From NCBI RefSeq assembly GCF_009765735.1, contig NZ_LMUW01000076.1, positions 1 through 37,760 on the forward strand: 37,760 nt of DNA, written 5' to 3'. Below are positions 36,222 to 37,760 of this stretch, piece by piece. The notes under the pieces are model-generated. The model had not been told where the DNA came from and made no database searches. It saw only the letters and a program-made list of their open reading frames with translations. The first letter of the stretch is position 1. Each line of letters starts with the position of its first letter. The position numbers and the translations under genes were made by a program. The DNA comes from Xenophilus sp. L33 (GTDB taxonomy: Bacteria; Pseudomonadota; Gammaproteobacteria; Burkholderiales; Burkholderiaceae_C).

Positions 36222-37030
36222 GGCGGCGGATCATACGCAGCCGCCGGGCCGGGCAGCGTCGCCTCGGCCGGAAGGCCCCAATGCGCTTCGTAGAGCGGGC
36301 CGACGAAGTAGAGCCCGTTCGGCGAGAAGGTCGGCGCCGCGACCAGCCGGCTGCGCGCGGCCAGCACCTCGGCCATCCATTCGGGGCGCTCGTCGCCGCG
36401 GCCGATCCGCACCAGGCAGCCCATGATGTTGCGGATCATGTGGTGCAGGAAGGCGTCGGCCTCGAACTCGAAGTGCCAGCGGCAGCGCTCGCCTTCGCCG
36501 TGGCGCCGGATCGCGATCCGGCGCAGGTCCTTGACCGGCGAGCGGGCCTGGCAGGCCGAGGCCCGGAAGGAGCTGAAATCGTGGGTGCCGAGCAGGTGGG
36601 CCGCGCCGGCTTCCATCGCCGCGCCGTCGAGCGGATGCATCGACCAGCCGACCCGGCCGGCATCCAGGCTCGGCCGCACCGGCGACTGCGACAGCACGTA
36701 GAGGTAGCGGCGGGCCAGCGCGCTGGCCCGGCAATGGAAGGCGTCGGGCACCGGCTGCGCCCATTGCACCGCGATGTCGTCGGGCAGGAAGCGGTTGGTG
36801 CCGCGCACCCAGGACACGGCCGCGCGCTCGATGTCTGTATCGAAGTGCACCACCTGCATGAGGCCGTGGACGCCGGCGTCGGTGCGGCCGGCGCAGAGGA
36901 TGGAGACCGGCCGGTCGGCGAAGGCCGCGAGCGCGGCCTCCAGCTTGTCCTGCACCGTGAGTCCCGAGCGCTGGCTCTGCCAGCCCTGGTACGCCTGCCC
37001 GTTGTAGCGGATGCCGAGGGCCAGCCTCAC
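36218..37030 (-). CDS. truA: tRNA pseudouridine(38-40) synthase
   Basis: Forms pseudouridine at positions 38-40 of the tRNA anticodon arm. The 270-residue protein has the catalytic D51 in [11 protein letters not shown], the N-terminal [15 protein letters not shown], and [13 protein letters not shown]. It starts with GTG at 37030, and the conserved N terminus leaves little room for another start. It lies between fimV and trpF, a gene order also known in Pseudomonas and Burkholderia. Confidence 0.96.
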   Translation of the reverse strand: MRLALGIRYNGQAYQGWQSQRSGLTVQDKLEAALAAFADRPVSILCAGRTDAGVHGLMQVVHFDTDIERAAVSWVRGTNRFLPDDIAVQWAQPVPDAFHCRASALARRYLYVLSQSPVRPSLDAGRVGWSMHPLDGAAMEAGAAHLLGTHDFSSFRASACQARSPVKDLRRIAIRRHGEGERCRWHFEFEADAFLHHMIRNIMGCLVRIGRGDERPEWMAEVLAARSRLVAAPTFSPNGLYFVGPLYEAHWGLPAEATLPGPAAAYDPPP

Positions 37031-37056
37031 AGCGGGATCGGTGGCCGCATGGCCGC

Positions 37057-37760
37057 TCAGCGCAGCTGGCCGAGCAACTGCTTGGCTTCGGCCTTGATGT
37101 CGCCGTTGCTCTCGGCGGCCACTTCCTCGACCAGCGAGCGGGCGCCTTCGACGTCGCCGAGCGCCTTCAGCTCGCGCGCCAGCGAAAGCTTGATCGCGTG
37201 CGGGCTTTCGCCGCTGTCGTCCAGCGGCTCGAGCCGGCCGCGCTCGGTGTCGGCCGGGCTGCGCTGGGTCAGGCCGGCCAGCGAGCTCATGTCGAACTCG
37301 ATGAAGCCGGAATCGGCCGGCAGGCTGCTGCGCAGCGGCGCGGGCTGGGTCTTGTCGCTGTCGTCGTCGCCCATGGCCAGGGCGGGCGCCAGGACCGGGG
37401 TCGGCGCCGGCGCGGCAGGGCGGGTGACCGACTCGAGCGGGCCGGGGGCGGTGTCGAAGTCGTTCTCGAGATCGAGGCGGTGGACGGGAGCGCTGCCGTT
37501 CAGGCTGAGTGCGCCCGGTGCGGTGCGCGGCGGTTCCTGCAGCGTGGTGTCGAAGTTGGTGTCGCGCACCGGCTCCGGCAGGCTGGCGCTGAGGGTCGCC
37601 GGGAAGGTGCTCTCGAGCGGCGTCGGCTTGCTGATCTCGAGGTCGAAATCCAGCGGAGCGACCGAGGGCACGAAGGCGGGCGGCGCGGCAGCGGCCGGCA
37701 CCGCGACCGGTGCGGGCGCCGGCGTCGGCGAAACGGCCGGGGCGCTGGCGGTGGCGGCTG
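37057..37760 (-). CDS. fimV: FimV-like protein, C-terminal part (truncated by window edge)
   Basis: The last ~234 residues of a larger protein. The visible part is a low-complexity, acidic and Pro/Ala-rich segment, ending in a conserved helical module ([27 protein letters not shown]) that matches the FimV C-terminal TPR-like domain. FimV is an inner-membrane peptidoglycan-binding hub for type IV pilus assembly and cell-pole organisation. No stop interrupts the frame to the window edge, so the start is outside. Order fimV-truA-trpF supports the name. Confidence 0.85.
   Translation of the reverse strand, partial: AATASAPAVSPTPAPAPVAVPAAAAPPAFVPSVAPLDFDLEISKPTPLESTFPATLSASLPEPVRDTNFDTTLQEPPRTAPGALSLNGSAPVHRLDLENDFDTAPGPLESVTRPAAPAPTPVLAPALAMGDDDSDKTQPAPLRSSLPADSGFIEFDMSSLAGLTQRSPADTERGRLEPLDDSGESPHAIKLSLARELKALGDVEGARSLVEEVAAESNGDIKAEAKQLLGQLR

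Overview
This 37.8 kb window is a high-GC (roughly two-thirds G+C or more) bacterial chromosome segment made almost entirely of conserved housekeeping genes. Gene order (rne/rluC, gph, Rieske, sppA, maf, yceD, rpmF, plsX, fab genes, rpoE-rseA-rseB-mucD, lepA-lepB-rnc-era-recO-pdxJ-acpS-nagZ, then accD-trpA-trpB-trpF-truA-fimV on the other strand) and protein character suggest a betaproteobacterium of the order Burkholderiales, probably Comamonadaceae (Variovorax/Ramlibacter/Xylophilus-like). The family assignment is an inference from synteny and composition, not from a marker search. I see no insertion sequence, prophage, CRISPR array, tRNA or rRNA.

Layout. 1-1693 (minus): 5' part of RNase E, preceded by a 533-bp divergent spacer with three hairpins. 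2227-5343 (plus): rluC, gph-like phosphatase, a Rieske protein and an SppA-type peptidase. 5363-7884 (minus): maf/yceF, an RsmI-like methylase and an MFS transporter. 7922-14357 (plus): yceD, rpmF, plsX, fabH, fabD, fabG, acpP, fabF, the type II fatty-acid synthesis cluster. 14371-18941 (plus): a YgfX-like membrane protein, then the envelope-stress sigma factor RpoE with RseA, RseB and the MucD protease (no rseC/mucC). 18942-19462: a spacer bounded by two intrinsic terminators. 19463-27358 (plus): lepA, lepB, a DUF4845 gene, rnc, era, recO, pdxJ, acpS, nagZ, mostly with start/stop overlaps. 27407-27784 (plus): a small PLDc_N/SHOCT-like membrane protein. 27789-31845 (minus): YgjP-like metallopeptidase, YegD-like Hsp70, lysS and a LON-domain protein. 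31896-32456 (plus): YggT family protein. 32470-37760 (minus): accD, trpA, trpB, trpF, truA and the C-terminal part of fimV.

How it works together. The window joins membrane lipid supply (PlsX, FabH/D/G/F, ACP, AcpS, AccD), the sigma-E response that monitors the envelope (RpoE, RseA/B, MucD), protein export and quality control (LepB, SppA, MucD), ribosome and RNA maturation (RNase E, RNase III, Era, RluC, L32, LepA, TruA) and the end of tryptophan synthesis. In E. coli the rne-rluC-yceF-yceD-rpmF-plsX-fab block and the rpoE-rse-lepA-lepB-rnc-era-recO-pdxJ-acpS block are separate loci; here they are contiguous.

No obviously new multi-gene system is visible. The most interesting material is regulatory: an apparently non-coding transcription unit between mucD and lepA with DnaA-box-like repeats, a three-hairpin RNase E leader, a terminator-like hairpin touching the plsX start codon, a hairpin inside the first codons of the ygfX-like gene, and a symmetric hairpin around the yggT stop codon.
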